Positions 34,839 through 43,106 are shown, counted from the first letter of the stretch. The stretch: 64,000 nucleotides of DNA from Microbacterium trichothecenolyticum (GCF_030818955.1 NZ_JAUTBF010000001.1:434001-498000), one strand, 5' to 3'. Notes: generated by a model from the letters alone, not told the origin. Made by a program: numbers and translations.

Positions 34839-35707
34839 GACAGGGCCTTCGCTTCCCGGAAGACGGTGCGGATGAAGGGGATCAGCATCACGAGGATGAT
34901 GCCGATGGTGATGACGTTCACGGCGCTGCCGAGCCCGAGCTGCTGTGCACCGTTGGCGAAAGCGATCGAGTAGACGTACATCATGATCGACTCGTTGCCG
35001 ATGGTGGCGGCCTGCGGCGACAGCGGGATGAGGCTGTCGAAGGTGCGCAGGACGTCCATGATCGTGATCAGCGCGACGAATCCCAGGGTGGAGCGGATGG
35101 TCGGGATGATCACGTGCAGGTGCATCTGCCACGCGTTGGCCCCGTCGATCGTGCCCGCCTCGATGATCTCGGCCGGCACGCCCTGCAGGCCCGCCATGAT
35201 GACCAGCACGGCGAACGGGAGCAGGAACCAGACCGTGTTGGCGATGATGATGGCCGCGTTCGGCAGCTGGTCGGTGAACCAGAGCACCGGGGTGCCCCCG
35301 AGCATCTGGATGACCCGGTTGACCAGGCCGCCGAAGCTGTCGTCGAACAGCCACGAGAACGCGACGGCTCCGACGAGGTTCGGCAGCACGTAGGAGATCA
35401 GCAGGATGCCGAGCACGAGCGGACGCGACACGCCGAGGCGATCGGTCGCCGAGGCCACGGTGTAGCCCAGCGCGACGAGGATGACGGTGCTGATGACGGT
35501 GAGCGTGACGGTGAACATCACCGCTCGTCCGAACCGCTCGTCGGTGAGAGCGCGCACGAAGTTGTCGATCCCGACGAACGTCCCCGGATTTCCGTAGGAC
35601 ACGTTTTGCAGACTCCACTCGATGGTGCGGAGCAGCGGCAGGATGAGCAGCGCTCCCATGATGAGCACACTGGGGAGCACGAGAGCCCAGAATTCTCGTT
35701 TGCGCAC
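34835..35707 (-). CDS. ABC sugar-type permease, MalF-like
   Basis: A 290-residue permease, MRKREFWALVLPSVLIMGALLILPLL, with the EAA segment EAGTIDGANAWQMHLHVIIPTIRS. It pairs with the next gene to form the membrane channel of a CUT1-type importer. It follows the solute-binding protein gene by 84 bp and overlaps the second permease by 4 bp. Confidence 0.93.
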   Translation of the reverse strand: MRKREFWALVLPSVLIMGALLILPLLRTIEWSLQNVSYGNPGTFVGIDNFVRALTDERFGRAVMFTVTLTVISTVILVALGYTVASATDRLGVSRPLVLGILLISYVLPNLVGAVAFSWLFDDSFGGLVNRVIQMLGGTPVLWFTDQLPNAAIIIANTVWFLLPFAVLVIMAGLQGVPAEIIEAGTIDGANAWQMHLHVIIPTIRSTLGFVALITIMDVLRTFDSLIPLSPQAATIGNESIMMYVYSIAFANGAQQLGLGSAVNVITIGIILVMLIPFIRTVFREAKALS

Positions 35708-35791
35708 AGTTCTCTTTCGTTCGAATGGCCGAGGTCGGGCCCGTGACGGCCGGTCTGCGCGAGGAGACCGACCGTCACGGGCGAGGCGGGA

Positions 35792-37099
35792 TCAGCCGAC
35801 GATCTGCTCTCCGAGGCTCTGCATCTGTGCGAGTCCGTCGCTGACCGACAGCTCGCCGTTGATCACCTTGGCGAGCACCGGGGTGATCGCGTTGCTGATG
35901 TCGGCGAGGTGCGGTGAGACGACGGTGGGCATCGCCGAGGCGATCGACTCGTTGGCGGCCTTGCCGTATGGGGTGTTGCTTTCGGTGACGAGTCCTTCTC
36001 GGGCCGGGTACGCCGCCGGGACCGACGCCTTGGACGCGTCCTCGCTGACCGATGCGGCCATGAGGGTGAACAGCAGATCGTGATCGATCGAGGTGTTGAA
36101 CGGGATCGACCACCCGTCGATGCTCAGTCGGTCGTACGCGTACGGGGCGTCGGCCGAGACCTTCGGTGGGGCGGCGAAGGCGAAGGAATCCGACAGGGAC
36201 GTGTTCTCGGGCTTGGTGAGGTCGGTCATGCGCCCCGAGAACATGATCGCCATTGCGGCGGTGCCGTTGTAGAGCTGCTGTTGAACTTTGGGCTGATCGA
36301 ACGTGGTGACCTGCGGGTCCATGTACGGCTTGAGAGCGAGCATGGCATTGAGAGCCTTCTCGCCGGCGTCGGACTCGATCGTCACCGCGCCCGAGTCGTC
36401 GACGAAGTCTGCGTCGAGGGAGTTCATGGCCGCCTGGAAGCCGGTCGTGATGTCTGCTGTCGCCAGCCAGGGCAGTGCGATGGGGTACTGCATCAACCCG
36501 GCTGCCTTGATCTTCTCGGCCGCTGCGGCCATCTCGTCGAACGTGGTCGGCACGGCCAGGCCGAGCTCGCTGAAGACGTCGGAGCGGTAGGCCATGACGA
36601 ACATCTGCGCCTGCATCGGGAGGGCGTAGAGCTTGCCGTCGTACGACATGCCCTGGAGCATCGACGGGCTGAGGTCGCCGAGCTTGTATTGGTCCTTGTA
36701 CTTGGCGTACAGGTCGTCGAGCGGCTGGAGCTTCTCCGTCGAGGCGAGGGTCGGGATGACGTAGCTGTACGTCTCGACGATGTCGTACGTGCCGGTCGGC
36801 GCCGACAGCGTGGCCGTCGTCTTGGTGACCTGGCCGCCGAAATCGATCGGGTCGTGCTTGACGGTCACGCCGTCGTGCGAGCAGCTCGTGGCCATCGTGT
36901 CGGTGTAGGGGTCGATGGCGGAGGAGTTGTACGCAAGCACGTTCACGGTGAGCGGCTCGGAGGGCGCGGTCACGTCGCAGGCGACGGAGGTGGAGTTGGC
37001 GTTGCCGGTGCGACTTCCGGCACCGCAACCGGTGAGGGCGAGGGCGGTGACGCCTACGACCGCGACGAGGGCGGTAAGGCGGGTGCGAGTGTTGGGCAT
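35792..37099 (-). CDS. Extracellular solute-binding lipoprotein (CUT1 family)
   Basis: A 435-residue substrate-capture lipoprotein. The signal peptide MPNTRTRLTALVAVVGVTALALTGC ends in the lipobox LTGC with C25 as the lipidation site. The mature part has family-1 binding protein features (SMLQGMSYDGKLYALPMQ, AYRSDVFSELGL). I chose ATG 37099 because it gives a clean signal peptide and TATACT ends 7 nt upstream; an ATG at 37120 lies inside the promoter. It heads the run of permeases, lacI, NTF2-like and nitrilase genes. Confidence 0.93.
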   Translation of the reverse strand: MPNTRTRLTALVAVVGVTALALTGCGAGSRTGNANSTSVACDVTAPSEPLTVNVLAYNSSAIDPYTDTMATSCSHDGVTVKHDPIDFGGQVTKTTATLSAPTGTYDIVETYSYVIPTLASTEKLQPLDDLYAKYKDQYKLGDLSPSMLQGMSYDGKLYALPMQAQMFVMAYRSDVFSELGLAVPTTFDEMAAAAEKIKAAGLMQYPIALPWLATADITTGFQAAMNSLDADFVDDSGAVTIESDAGEKALNAMLALKPYMDPQVTTFDQPKVQQQLYNGTAAMAIMFSGRMTDLTKPENTSLSDSFAFAAPPKVSADAPYAYDRLSIDGWSIPFNTSIDHDLLFTLMAASVSEDASKASVPAAYPAREGLVTESNTPYGKAANESIASAMPTVVSPHLADISNAITPVLAKVINGELSVSDGLAQMQSLGEQIVG

Positions 37100-37105
37100 G
37101 CAGCG

Positions 37106-37119
37106 AGTATACGTATGCA
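37106..37119. promoter_or_regulatory. SBP promoter with LacI-type operator C
   Basis: AGTATACGTATGCA holds ATACGTAT (37109-37116). On the minus strand the -10 TATACT (37106-37111) is embedded in it and ends 7 nt before the ATG at 37099. Repressor bound here would block the promoter directly. Confidence 0.7.
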
Positions 37120-37194
37120 CGCTCGCCGCACAACGAGGAATACGCGTTCTGACGTGTAAAATCTACCGTCATTTGCGTTTACTCGCCAGTAACA

Positions 37195-37208
37195 TGCATA
37201 CGTATAGC
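37195..37208. promoter_or_regulatory. LacI-type operator D before the MFS gene
   Basis: TGCATACGTATAGC holds ATACGTAT (37198-37205). TAGCAT (37205-37210) on the plus strand could be the -10 for the MFS gene starting at 37260. Confidence 0.6.
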
Positions 37209-37259
37209 ATTTCGTGATCGTCTCCCGCCGGCACGTTCGGCACGTTCAAAGCAGCCCTC

Positions 37260-38414
37260 GTGAACTCTTCTCCTCGCCCGCGCACCTCTGTCCCTCGTGA
37301 GCTTCTCGTCTTCACCGGTGTCGCTGCGTTCTTCGCGGCGACCGTCTACTTCCCTCAGACCCTGGCGCCGGCGATGGCGGCGTCATTCGAAATCGACGCC
37401 GCCGGGCAGAGCGCCGTGACCGGCGCGGTGCAGTTGTCGTACGGGGCAGCGATGCTCGTGATCGTGCCGCGGGCCGATCGCGCGAACCCCCGAACCCTTC
37501 TCGCCCTGTTGCTCGCGGCGAGCGCCGTCGCGGCCCTCGCGTTCGCCGCTGCGCCGTCTGCCCCCTTCGCGGCGGGGATCGGCATCGTGCTCGGTCTCAG
37601 CGCGGGTGGCGCGCAGGTCTGCGTGGTCTACGCCTCGAGTGTGGCTCTCGCGCCCCGCGGCGTCGATCGCCGAGCGCGAGACGGGATGCCGTGGGCGATC
37701 AGCGGCATCCTGCTCGGTGTGATCGTGTCGCGTCCCGTGGCGACCACGTTGGCGGCGTGGGCGGATTGGCGCTCGGCCTTCGTGGTGCTGGGGCTCGTCA
37801 GCGCGGTGCTCGCGGTGTTCGTCGAGTGGGCCGTCCCCTCACGTGCCGTGTCTTCACCTGCCCCGCACCCTCGCCTCGAACCGGCGGCAGAGGGCGTGGT
37901 CAGAAGCGCGCTGCACGCGCTCGGCTCGCGGCACATCTGGGCGTGGGCGCTGCCGCAGTCTTCGCTCTTCGCGGTGCAGTGCGCCTTCTGGGCCATCGCC
38001 CCGTTCCTGCTCACCGCGCGGTTGGGAGAAGTGGATGCCGCGTTCTCCCTGTCCGTCATCAGCGTGGCCGCCGTGAGCGGCGTGGTCGTGAGCTTCTTGC
38101 TCGGCCGGGTCGGTCGGGTGCGCCACCCGCGCGGAACGCACGCTCTCGTGTTCGCGACAGGGGCGCTCGGAGCACTCGGTCTGGTTCCGGCGGATATGGC
38201 TGCCGGGGTCGTGGTGGTCGTGCTGCTGTTTCTCGCGGCGATCGTGCTGGACGGGTCGGTCGCAGCCGGGCAGACGGTCGCTCAGCGCGAGGCGATGCGT
38301 CTCGGCCCGACCGCGAGCGCCCGGGCGAACGGTGCGTACATGGCGATCGTGTACGCGGGGGGCGCGCTCGGAAGCGCGGTAGGAGGCCTGCTCTTCCAGT
38401 GGTTCATCTCGTGA
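37260..38414 (+). CDS. MFS transporter
   Basis: A 384-residue, 12-helix major facilitator protein (ELLVFTGVAAFFAATVYFPQTLAPAMAASFEIDAAG), of the drug- or metabolite-efflux type by general appearance. The start is GTG 37260. It is divergent from the solute-binding protein gene across a 160-bp region that carries operators C and D, so it is probably controlled together with the importer. The substrate is unknown. Confidence 0.87.
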   Translation: MNSSPRPRTSVPRELLVFTGVAAFFAATVYFPQTLAPAMAASFEIDAAGQSAVTGAVQLSYGAAMLVIVPRADRANPRTLLALLLAASAVAALAFAAAPSAPFAAGIGIVLGLSAGGAQVCVVYASSVALAPRGVDRRARDGMPWAISGILLGVIVSRPVATTLAAWADWRSAFVVLGLVSAVLAVFVEWAVPSRAVSSPAPHPRLEPAAEGVVRSALHALGSRHIWAWALPQSSLFAVQCAFWAIAPFLLTARLGEVDAAFSLSVISVAAVSGVVVSFLLGRVGRVRHPRGTHALVFATGALGALGLVPADMAAGVVVVVLLFLAAIVLDGSVAAGQTVAQREAMRLGPTASARANGAYMAIVYAGGALGSAVGGLLFQWFIS

Positions 38415-38457
38415 CCCCGCGCCGACGCGCCGGCTGACGGCGGTCGTCGGCCCGCGA

Positions 38458-38997
38458 TCAGAGGGCCGAGCGGGTGTGGATGTCGCTCTCGCCCGAGACG
38501 CCGTTGAGCTCGAGGTACACGCGTCCCTCGGTGCGGGTGAGGGTCGCGGTGCTGCGCCGTTCGATCGCGCCGCTCATCCGCTCGACGAAGCCTGCATCGA
38601 AACTGTGCAGCAGCACCTCGTCGCCGCGGTGGATGCGCTTGCCCGCCCAGGCCGCGGCGACCTTGTCGGGATCGCGGTGGGTGTACACGACGGTCCGCGC
38701 AGCCTTCATGCTGCCGGTGTGCAGGCGCGCGGCATCCGGAGCGCCGACTTCGATCCACGCAACGATCGAACCGGTGAGATCGTGCACGAGCACGGCGGGC
38801 TCGTCGGTCGCGGCGACGCCCTCGCTGAAGGCGATGCCCTCCTCGTACTCGAGGCAGTAGGCGAGCACGCGCGTGAGCATGTATAGGGCCGTCTCGGAGG
38901 GATGCCGCGCCACACGGATCGACAGTTCGTCGTACACGCCGCGATCCACGTCGGAGAGCTGCACGGTGAACGTGTGAATGGTTGCGCCGATAGCCAC
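38458..38997 (-). CDS. YaeQ family protein
   Basis: A 179-residue soluble protein matching YaeQ (HTFTVQLSDVDRGVYDELSIRVARHPSETALYMLTRVLAYCLEYEEGIAFSEG). The family has a PD-(D/E)XK nuclease-like fold but no firmly established role. The start is GTG 38997, with TAGGCT ending 9 nt upstream. It is divergent from a small gene at 39062. Confidence 0.9.
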   Translation of the reverse strand: MAIGATIHTFTVQLSDVDRGVYDELSIRVARHPSETALYMLTRVLAYCLEYEEGIAFSEGVAATDEPAVLVHDLTGSIVAWIEVGAPDAARLHTGSMKAARTVVYTHRDPDKVAAAWAGKRIHRGDEVLLHSFDAGFVERMSGAIERRSTATLTRTEGRVYLELNGVSGESDIHTRSAL

Positions 38998-39005
38998 GAG
39001 GGTCG

Positions 39006-39011
39006 AGCCTA
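39006..39011 (-). promoter_or_regulatory. -10 element TAGGCT of the YaeQ gene
   Basis: Read on the minus strand, TAGGCT ends 9 nt before GTG 38997. Confidence 0.55.
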
Positions 39012-39049
39012 CGTGACCGTGTGGCCGCCGAGCGCCCGGGTATCTCGGC

Positions 39050-39055
39050 TAGCGT
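39050..39055 (+). promoter_or_regulatory. -10 element TAGCGT of the 88-residue protein gene
   Basis: TAGCGT ends 7 nt before ATG 39062. This is part of the case that the small frame is a real gene. Confidence 0.5.
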
Positions 39056-39061
39056 CGAGGG

Positions 39062-39328
39062 ATGCCGGACCCCCGCGCCCTCCGTATCGATGTCGGTCCC
39101 TTCCACCTCGCGCCGACGCCCGACGCCGGCACCTGGACCGCCTCGGCGGGCGATGACGCCGAGGCGCTGGCATCCGGGGTCACCGCGGGATGGCCGGAAT
39201 GGGTCGCGCTCGCGCAGCGCGTGCTGCAGGCCGACGCGTGGTGGCGCGAGAACGAGGCGCGCGGCGACGCGTGGGACGAGGGGTTCGCGTCGGCGCGGGA
39301 TGCCACGGCGGTGAACCCGTACCGGTGA
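39062..39328 (+). CDS. Small hypothetical protein
   Basis: An 88-residue protein that I do not recognise. It is soluble and acidic, rich in Ala and Trp (WPEWVALAQRVLQADAWWRENEARGDAWDEGF), with no signal peptide or membrane segment and no obvious motif. Support comes from actinobacterial codon bias, a TAGCGT -10 at 7 nt and a gap between two minus-strand genes with no competing frame. Confidence 0.6.
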   Translation: MPDPRALRIDVGPFHLAPTPDAGTWTASAGDDAEALASGVTAGWPEWVALAQRVLQADAWWRENEARGDAWDEGFASARDATAVNPYR

Positions 39329-39340
39329 GGCTCGGGCGTC

Positions 39341-39904
39341 TTATCGGGGCGCGTCGACGAGCACGAGGCTCTGCCGGGTGTCTGCGAGCTTGACCCACCC
39401 GTCACCGAAGAGGTACGTGATGCCATAGCCGTCGGCATCCTTCCCGATCGCCCACTCCGGGTTCTCGGTGACGTACGTGCCGGCGGTGCCGCTCTCTCGA
39501 CGCCAGCCGGCGGCGACGAGTTCCTTCTCGGCTTTCGCCGCGTCGGCGTCGTCGATCTCCGCCCAGCCGAACATCTGCACGCGGTCGGTGGTGATCTTCT
39601 GGTCGCCCCACTTGCATTGGATGCCATTCTCGAGCTGGATGGCGCCGATGCGGAACGGTTCGGACTGCGAACTCCACCCGAGACTCTTGAAGTCGTCGGC
39701 GGTGGTCTTCGGGATGATGTTCTCGCAGGTGGGCTCTTCGTCGTCGACGTCGGCAGAGGGCGAGACATCGGGTGTGGACGCCGCGGGGGCTTCGACGGCC
39801 GGTGCGCTGCTCTGAGCGATCGGGGGAGCGGCAGGAGACGAGCAGCCGGCCAGCGTCGCGAGGGCGATCGCCCCGAAGACGAGGGTGAGCGGCGCGCGCC
39901 TCAC
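39341..39904 (-). CDS. Lipoprotein of unknown function
   Basis: A 187-residue predicted lipoprotein: signal segment RRAPLTLVFGAIALATLAGC with lipobox LAGC, a Ser/Pro/Ala-rich linker, then a globular domain with two cysteines (PTCENIIPK, GIQCKWGD) that may form a disulfide. The arrangement recalls DUF3558-type lipoproteins, but I am not certain. The start is GTG 39904, overlapping the hisN stop by 4 bp (GTGA), so it is translated with hisN. Confidence 0.75.
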   Translation of the reverse strand: MRRAPLTLVFGAIALATLAGCSSPAAPPIAQSSAPAVEAPAASTPDVSPSADVDDEEPTCENIIPKTTADDFKSLGWSSQSEPFRIGAIQLENGIQCKWGDQKITTDRVQMFGWAEIDDADAAKAEKELVAAGWRRESGTAGTYVTENPEWAIGKDADGYGITYLFGDGWVKLADTRQSLVLVDAPR

Positions 39905-40722
39905 CGGGCATCCTCGTGCAGCAACGTCAGGAACGCCTCGTGCAGCACACCGTTCGTGGCGAGCGACGACTCCGCGTCGAGGCGATCGGAGCCGTCGAAC
40001 GCGGTGAACCGTCCGCCGGCTTCGCGCACGATGGGGGCGATCGCGGCGATGTCGTACTCCTTCACGCCGAATTCGGCGACGAGTTCGAGGCGTCCCTCGG
40101 CGAGCCACATGTACGGCAGGGCGTCGCCGTATGCGCGGTCGCGCCAGACCGCGCGAGCGAGCTTCTCGAGCGTCGGCACGAGGTCGACGTCATCCCACTG
40201 CTCGATGCTCTGGAAACTGATACTGGATGCCGAGATCTCCTCGACCCCGGAAACGTGGATGCGTCGCGTGTCGCCGGTGGCGGTGGTGGTCCACGCGCCG
40301 TGGCCCGTTGCGGCCCACCAGCGGCGTCCGATCGCCGGCTGGCTGACGACACCGACCTCAGGCACCCCGTCGACGGTGAGCGCGATCAGCGTCGCCCAGA
40401 CGGGGATGCCGCGCATGTAGTTGTGCGTGCCGTCGATGGGATCGATGACCCAGCGGCGCGCGGTGTCGCCCGAGGTGCCGTACTCCTCGCCCAGGATCGC
40501 GTCGTCGGGACGTTCGGCATCGAGGATGCCGCGGATCGCCCGCTCTGTGGCGAGGTCGGCCTCGGTGACATGCGTGCGATCGGGCTTCGTGTCGACGCGC
40601 AGGTTGGCGGCGTCGAAGCGCTGCATGGCCACGGCGTCGGCCGCGTCGGCCAGACGAAGGGCCAGGACGAGGTCGTCGGTGAGGGTCGCGGCGGTCGCGG
40701 CGGGCTCTTCTGTGCGGGACAC
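39901..40722 (-). CDS. hisN: Inositol monophosphatase family, histidinol-phosphatase HisN type
   Basis: A Mg2+-dependent phosphatase of 273 residues. Metal-site motifs are ILGEEYG, WVIDPIDGTHNYMRGIPVWATLIAL and EYDIAAIAPIVREAGGRF. The run GTHNYMRGIPVWATLIAL closely resembles actinobacterial HisN, which removes phosphate from histidinol phosphate, rather than SuhB-type enzymes. The start is GTG 40722, chosen because TATCCT ends 7 nt upstream; the open extension would cross into the tRNA-Lys gene. Substrate assignment rests on motif resemblance only. Confidence 0.82.
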   Translation of the reverse strand: MSRTEEPAATAATLTDDLVLALRLADAADAVAMQRFDAANLRVDTKPDRTHVTEADLATERAIRGILDAERPDDAILGEEYGTSGDTARRWVIDPIDGTHNYMRGIPVWATLIALTVDGVPEVGVVSQPAIGRRWWAATGHGAWTTTATGDTRRIHVSGVEEISASSISFQSIEQWDDVDLVPTLEKLARAVWRDRAYGDALPYMWLAEGRLELVAEFGVKEYDIAAIAPIVREAGGRFTAFDGSDRLDAESSLATNGVLHEAFLTLLHEDAR

Positions 40723-40728
40723 GGGTAC

Positions 40729-40734
40729 AGGATA
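40729..40734 (-). promoter_or_regulatory. -10 element TATCCT of hisN
   Basis: On the minus strand TATCCT ends 7 nt before GTG 40722. Confidence 0.5.
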
Positions 40735-40823
40735 ACCGGCGACCCTGAGCCGATTTGGTGCGGCAGCGTCACCCCTGGTAACGTAATCCCTCGGTTCGGA
40801 ACGCGAGTTTCGTTCCACGGAAC

Positions 40824-40896
40824 GCACCTCTAGCTCAATCGGCAGAGCAACTGACTCTTAATCAGTGGGTTCTGGGTTCGAGTCCCAGGGGGTGCA
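40824..40896 (+). tRNA. tRNA-Lys (anticodon CUU)
   Basis: A 73-nt cloverleaf. The acceptor GCACCTC pairs with GGGGTGC, the anticodon stem ACTGA/TCAGT encloses CTCTTAA with anticodon CTT, and the T arm has GGTTCGAGTCC. The 3' CCA is not encoded. Confidence 0.95.
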
Positions 40897-40903
40897 CCGA
40901 CGC

Positions 40904-40950
40904 CACAGAGGCCCTGACGGAGATTTCCCTCCGCCAGGGCCTCTGTGTTT
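40904..40950 (+). terminator. Terminator after tRNA-Lys
   Basis: CACAGAGGCCCTG..CGGAG pairs with CTCCG..CAGGGCCTCTGTG, an 18-bp stem with one A-C mismatch and a 6-nt loop, followed by TTT. Confidence 0.8.
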
Positions 40951-41067
40951 CGCACGTGTCCCGCCGAGACGCGGGCGAGGGCCTCACGGCACCTGTACCA
41001 GCGGCGGGTGGGGCGAACGCCGACGCGGCGAGGCCCCGGAGGGCCCCGCCGCGTTACGGCGTTGATC

Positions 41068-42291
41068 TCAGGTCGCGTCGCCCACCAGCACCGCGGCGCC
41101 CTCGTCCGCGGCATCCGGGTGCGCGCTGTCGACGTGCGCGAGGGTGCGACGCCCGAGCACGATGCAGGCGGCGGCGATGAGAACCGACACGCCGGCCACG
41201 ACGTAGGGCACGCCCGCGCCGGCGGCATGCCAGAGGAACGCGGCGAGCGGCGGGGCCACCGCTCCGCCGAGGAAGCGCACCGCCGAGTAGGCCGACGAGG
41301 CGACCGAGCGAGGCAGGTCGGTGGCTTCCATGACGGCTTCGGTCAGGGCGGTGTTGACGACGCCGAGCACGAGTCCGCCGACGACGATGCACGCCACCAG
41401 CGCGGCGGGGGAGTTCACCGCGAGCGCCGCGACGAGCAGGTCGATCGCGAGTAGCGGCAGGGCGAGCAGCAGGACCGAGGTGAGCCGCATGCGGCGCAGA
41501 AGGATCGGAGCGACCCACACGCTGGTGATGGCCAGACCCACGCCCCAGCCGAAGAACGTCAGGCCGATGCCCATCGCGCCGAAGCCGAGCGGGAAGGGTG
41601 AGAAGGCCAGCAGGGTGAAGAAGCCGATGTTGTAGAACAGGGCGGTCGCGGCGAGGACCGCCAACGCGGGGTTCCCCAGAGCCCGGAAGGGGGCGCTGAA
41701 CGGGATGGGGGTACGCGCCGGCGACGGTCCGCGTAGCAGCACGAGCACGGCCACGAATGCGATCGCCATGAGCACCACCACGCCGAAGAACGGTCCGCGC
41801 CAGCTGGCCTCGCCCAGGATGCCGCCGAGCAGCGGTCCCACGGCGATGCCGAGGCCCAGTGCGGCCTCGTACAGGATGATGGCGGCCGAGCTGCCCCCCG
41901 AGGCGGCCCCGACGATCGTGGCCAGCGCAGTGGAGATGAACAGCGCGTTGCCCAGGCCCCAGCCGGCGCGGAAGCCGATGACCGCGTCGACGCTGCCGCT
42001 GAGGGCGCACAGCAGCGAGAACACGACGATCAGGCCCAGCCCGACCAGGAGCGTCGCCTTGGCGCCGATGCGGCTGGAGATCCAGCTGGTGACGAGCATC
42101 GCGAGTCCGGTGACGACGAGGTAGCTGGTGAAGAGCAACTCGGTCTCGACCGGGGTGGCTTTCAGCGAGTTGGCGATCGCGGGGAGGATGGGGTCGACCA
42201 GGCCGATACCCATGAAGGCGACGACGCACGCGAACGCCACCGCCCACACCTGGGCGGGTTGTTTCCAGACGCTGGGGGTGGTGCTGCTCAT
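41068..42291 (-). CDS. MFS drug/metabolite transporter
   Basis: A 407-residue, 12-helix MFS exporter starting MSSTTPSVWKQPAQVWAVAFACVVAFMGIGLVDPILPAIANSL; the GIGLVDPILPAIA motif in helix 1 is typical of drug:H+ antiporters. ATG 42291 overlaps the stop of the marR gene (ATGA), so it is translationally coupled. The longer frame to 42381 is rejected because it runs into marR. Control by the MarR protein is likely. Confidence 0.9.
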   Translation of the reverse strand: MSSTTPSVWKQPAQVWAVAFACVVAFMGIGLVDPILPAIANSLKATPVETELLFTSYLVVTGLAMLVTSWISSRIGAKATLLVGLGLIVVFSLLCALSGSVDAVIGFRAGWGLGNALFISTALATIVGAASGGSSAAIILYEAALGLGIAVGPLLGGILGEASWRGPFFGVVVLMAIAFVAVLVLLRGPSPARTPIPFSAPFRALGNPALAVLAATALFYNIGFFTLLAFSPFPLGFGAMGIGLTFFGWGVGLAITSVWVAPILLRRMRLTSVLLLALPLLAIDLLVAALAVNSPAALVACIVVGGLVLGVVNTALTEAVMEATDLPRSVASSAYSAVRFLGGAVAPPLAAFLWHAAGAGVPYVVAGVSVLIAAACIVLGRRTLAHVDSAHPDAADEGAAVLVGDAT

Positions 42292-42743
42292 CGGGAGGCT
42301 CCGATCTTCTCGGGGGCGGACGGGGAGTGCAGGCCGACCCGGGCCGACAGGGCGCCGGCGGCGATGCGCACGGCCTCCCACTCGGCATCCGACAGGTCGG
42401 CCACGTGCGGGGCGAGTGCGGCGCGCAGCGACTGGAACCAGTGATCGAGGGCGTGCAGTCCCGCGTCGGTGGCGACGATGACGCTCACGCGCGAGTCGTG
42501 GGGGTCACGGTGTCGCTCGACGAGTCCCGCGGCGTCCATTTGGTGCACCAGGCGCGTCATGCCCGGCTGCGTGACGCGGCTGAGCGTGGCGAGCTCGCCC
42601 AGGCGCTGGGGGCCGTGGTCGCGCAGCAGCGTCAGGGTGCGCCACTGCGCGGAGGGGGCGTCGTTCTGGGTGTCGATCGCCGCGATGCGGGTGAGCGCGT
42701 GCACCGCGAGGAGGAGTCTCTGCAGATCGTCGTCGCGGCTCAT
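42288..42743 (-). CDS. MarR-family transcriptional regulator
   Basis: A 151-residue winged-helix repressor (SAQWRTLTLLRDHGPQRLGELATLSRVTQPGMTRLVHQMDAAGLVERHRDPHDSRVSVI, a full MarR HTH and wing). ATG 42743 was chosen because TATGCT ends 7 nt upstream and a 16-bp palindrome overlaps the promoter. It forms an operon with the MFS exporter that follows. Confidence 0.93.
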   Translation of the reverse strand: MSRDDDLQRLLLAVHALTRIAAIDTQNDAPSAQWRTLTLLRDHGPQRLGELATLSRVTQPGMTRLVHQMDAAGLVERHRDPHDSRVSVIVATDAGLHALDHWFQSLRAALAPHVADLSDAEWEAVRIAAGALSARVGLHSPSAPEKIGASR

Positions 42744-42749
42744 GCGGAA

Positions 42750-42773
42750 AGCATACCGTAGGTATATACCTAC
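42750..42773. promoter_or_regulatory. marR promoter and palindromic operator
   Basis: GTAGGTATATACCTAC (42758-42773) is a perfect 16-bp palindrome directly upstream of the minus-strand -10 TATGCT (42750-42755). Repressor binding would block the promoter of the marR-MFS operon. Confidence 0.75.
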
Positions 42774-42839
42774 AGCATCAATGGGGATTCGCACAGACGG
42801 ATGCCACGGCACCGAGGCCGTGGCATCCGGAAGCGGGGT

Positions 42840-43094
42840 TCAGCGCGCGAGGCGCTTCTTGAACAGTTTCTGCTGCTTCTTGGCGACGGGGGAGTCGCCG
42901 GCGATGACCTTGCCGCGCCGGGCGCGACGGGTGTCGACGACGGAGCCGATCGCGAGCGCCAGGGTGATGCCCCAGCTGAGCCACGCCAGCGCGGTGCGCC
43001 ACGTGAAGGGCTCGTCGTTGCGCAGAGCCCGTAGGAGCGTGATGCCGCCGGTGATGGCGCTGAGAAGACCCGTTCCGAAGATGTACTGGCGCAT
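42840..43094 (-). CDS. Small membrane protein of unknown function
   Basis: An 84-residue protein with two hydrophobic segments (IFGTGLLSAITGGITLL and WLSWGITLALAIGSVV) and a strongly basic C-terminus (KKQQKLFKKRLAR). I do not recognise the family. The start ATG 43094 lies 7 nt after TAGGTT. It stands alone between marR and otsA. Confidence 0.72.
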   Translation of the reverse strand: MRQYIFGTGLLSAITGGITLLRALRNDEPFTWRTALAWLSWGITLALAIGSVVDTRRARRGKVIAGDSPVAKKQQKLFKKRLAR

Positions 43095-43100
43095 GCGCCC

Positions 43101-43106
43101 AACCTA
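43101..43106 (-). promoter_or_regulatory. -10 element TAGGTT of the small membrane protein gene
   Basis: On the minus strand TAGGTT ends 7 nt before ATG 43094. Confidence 0.5.
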
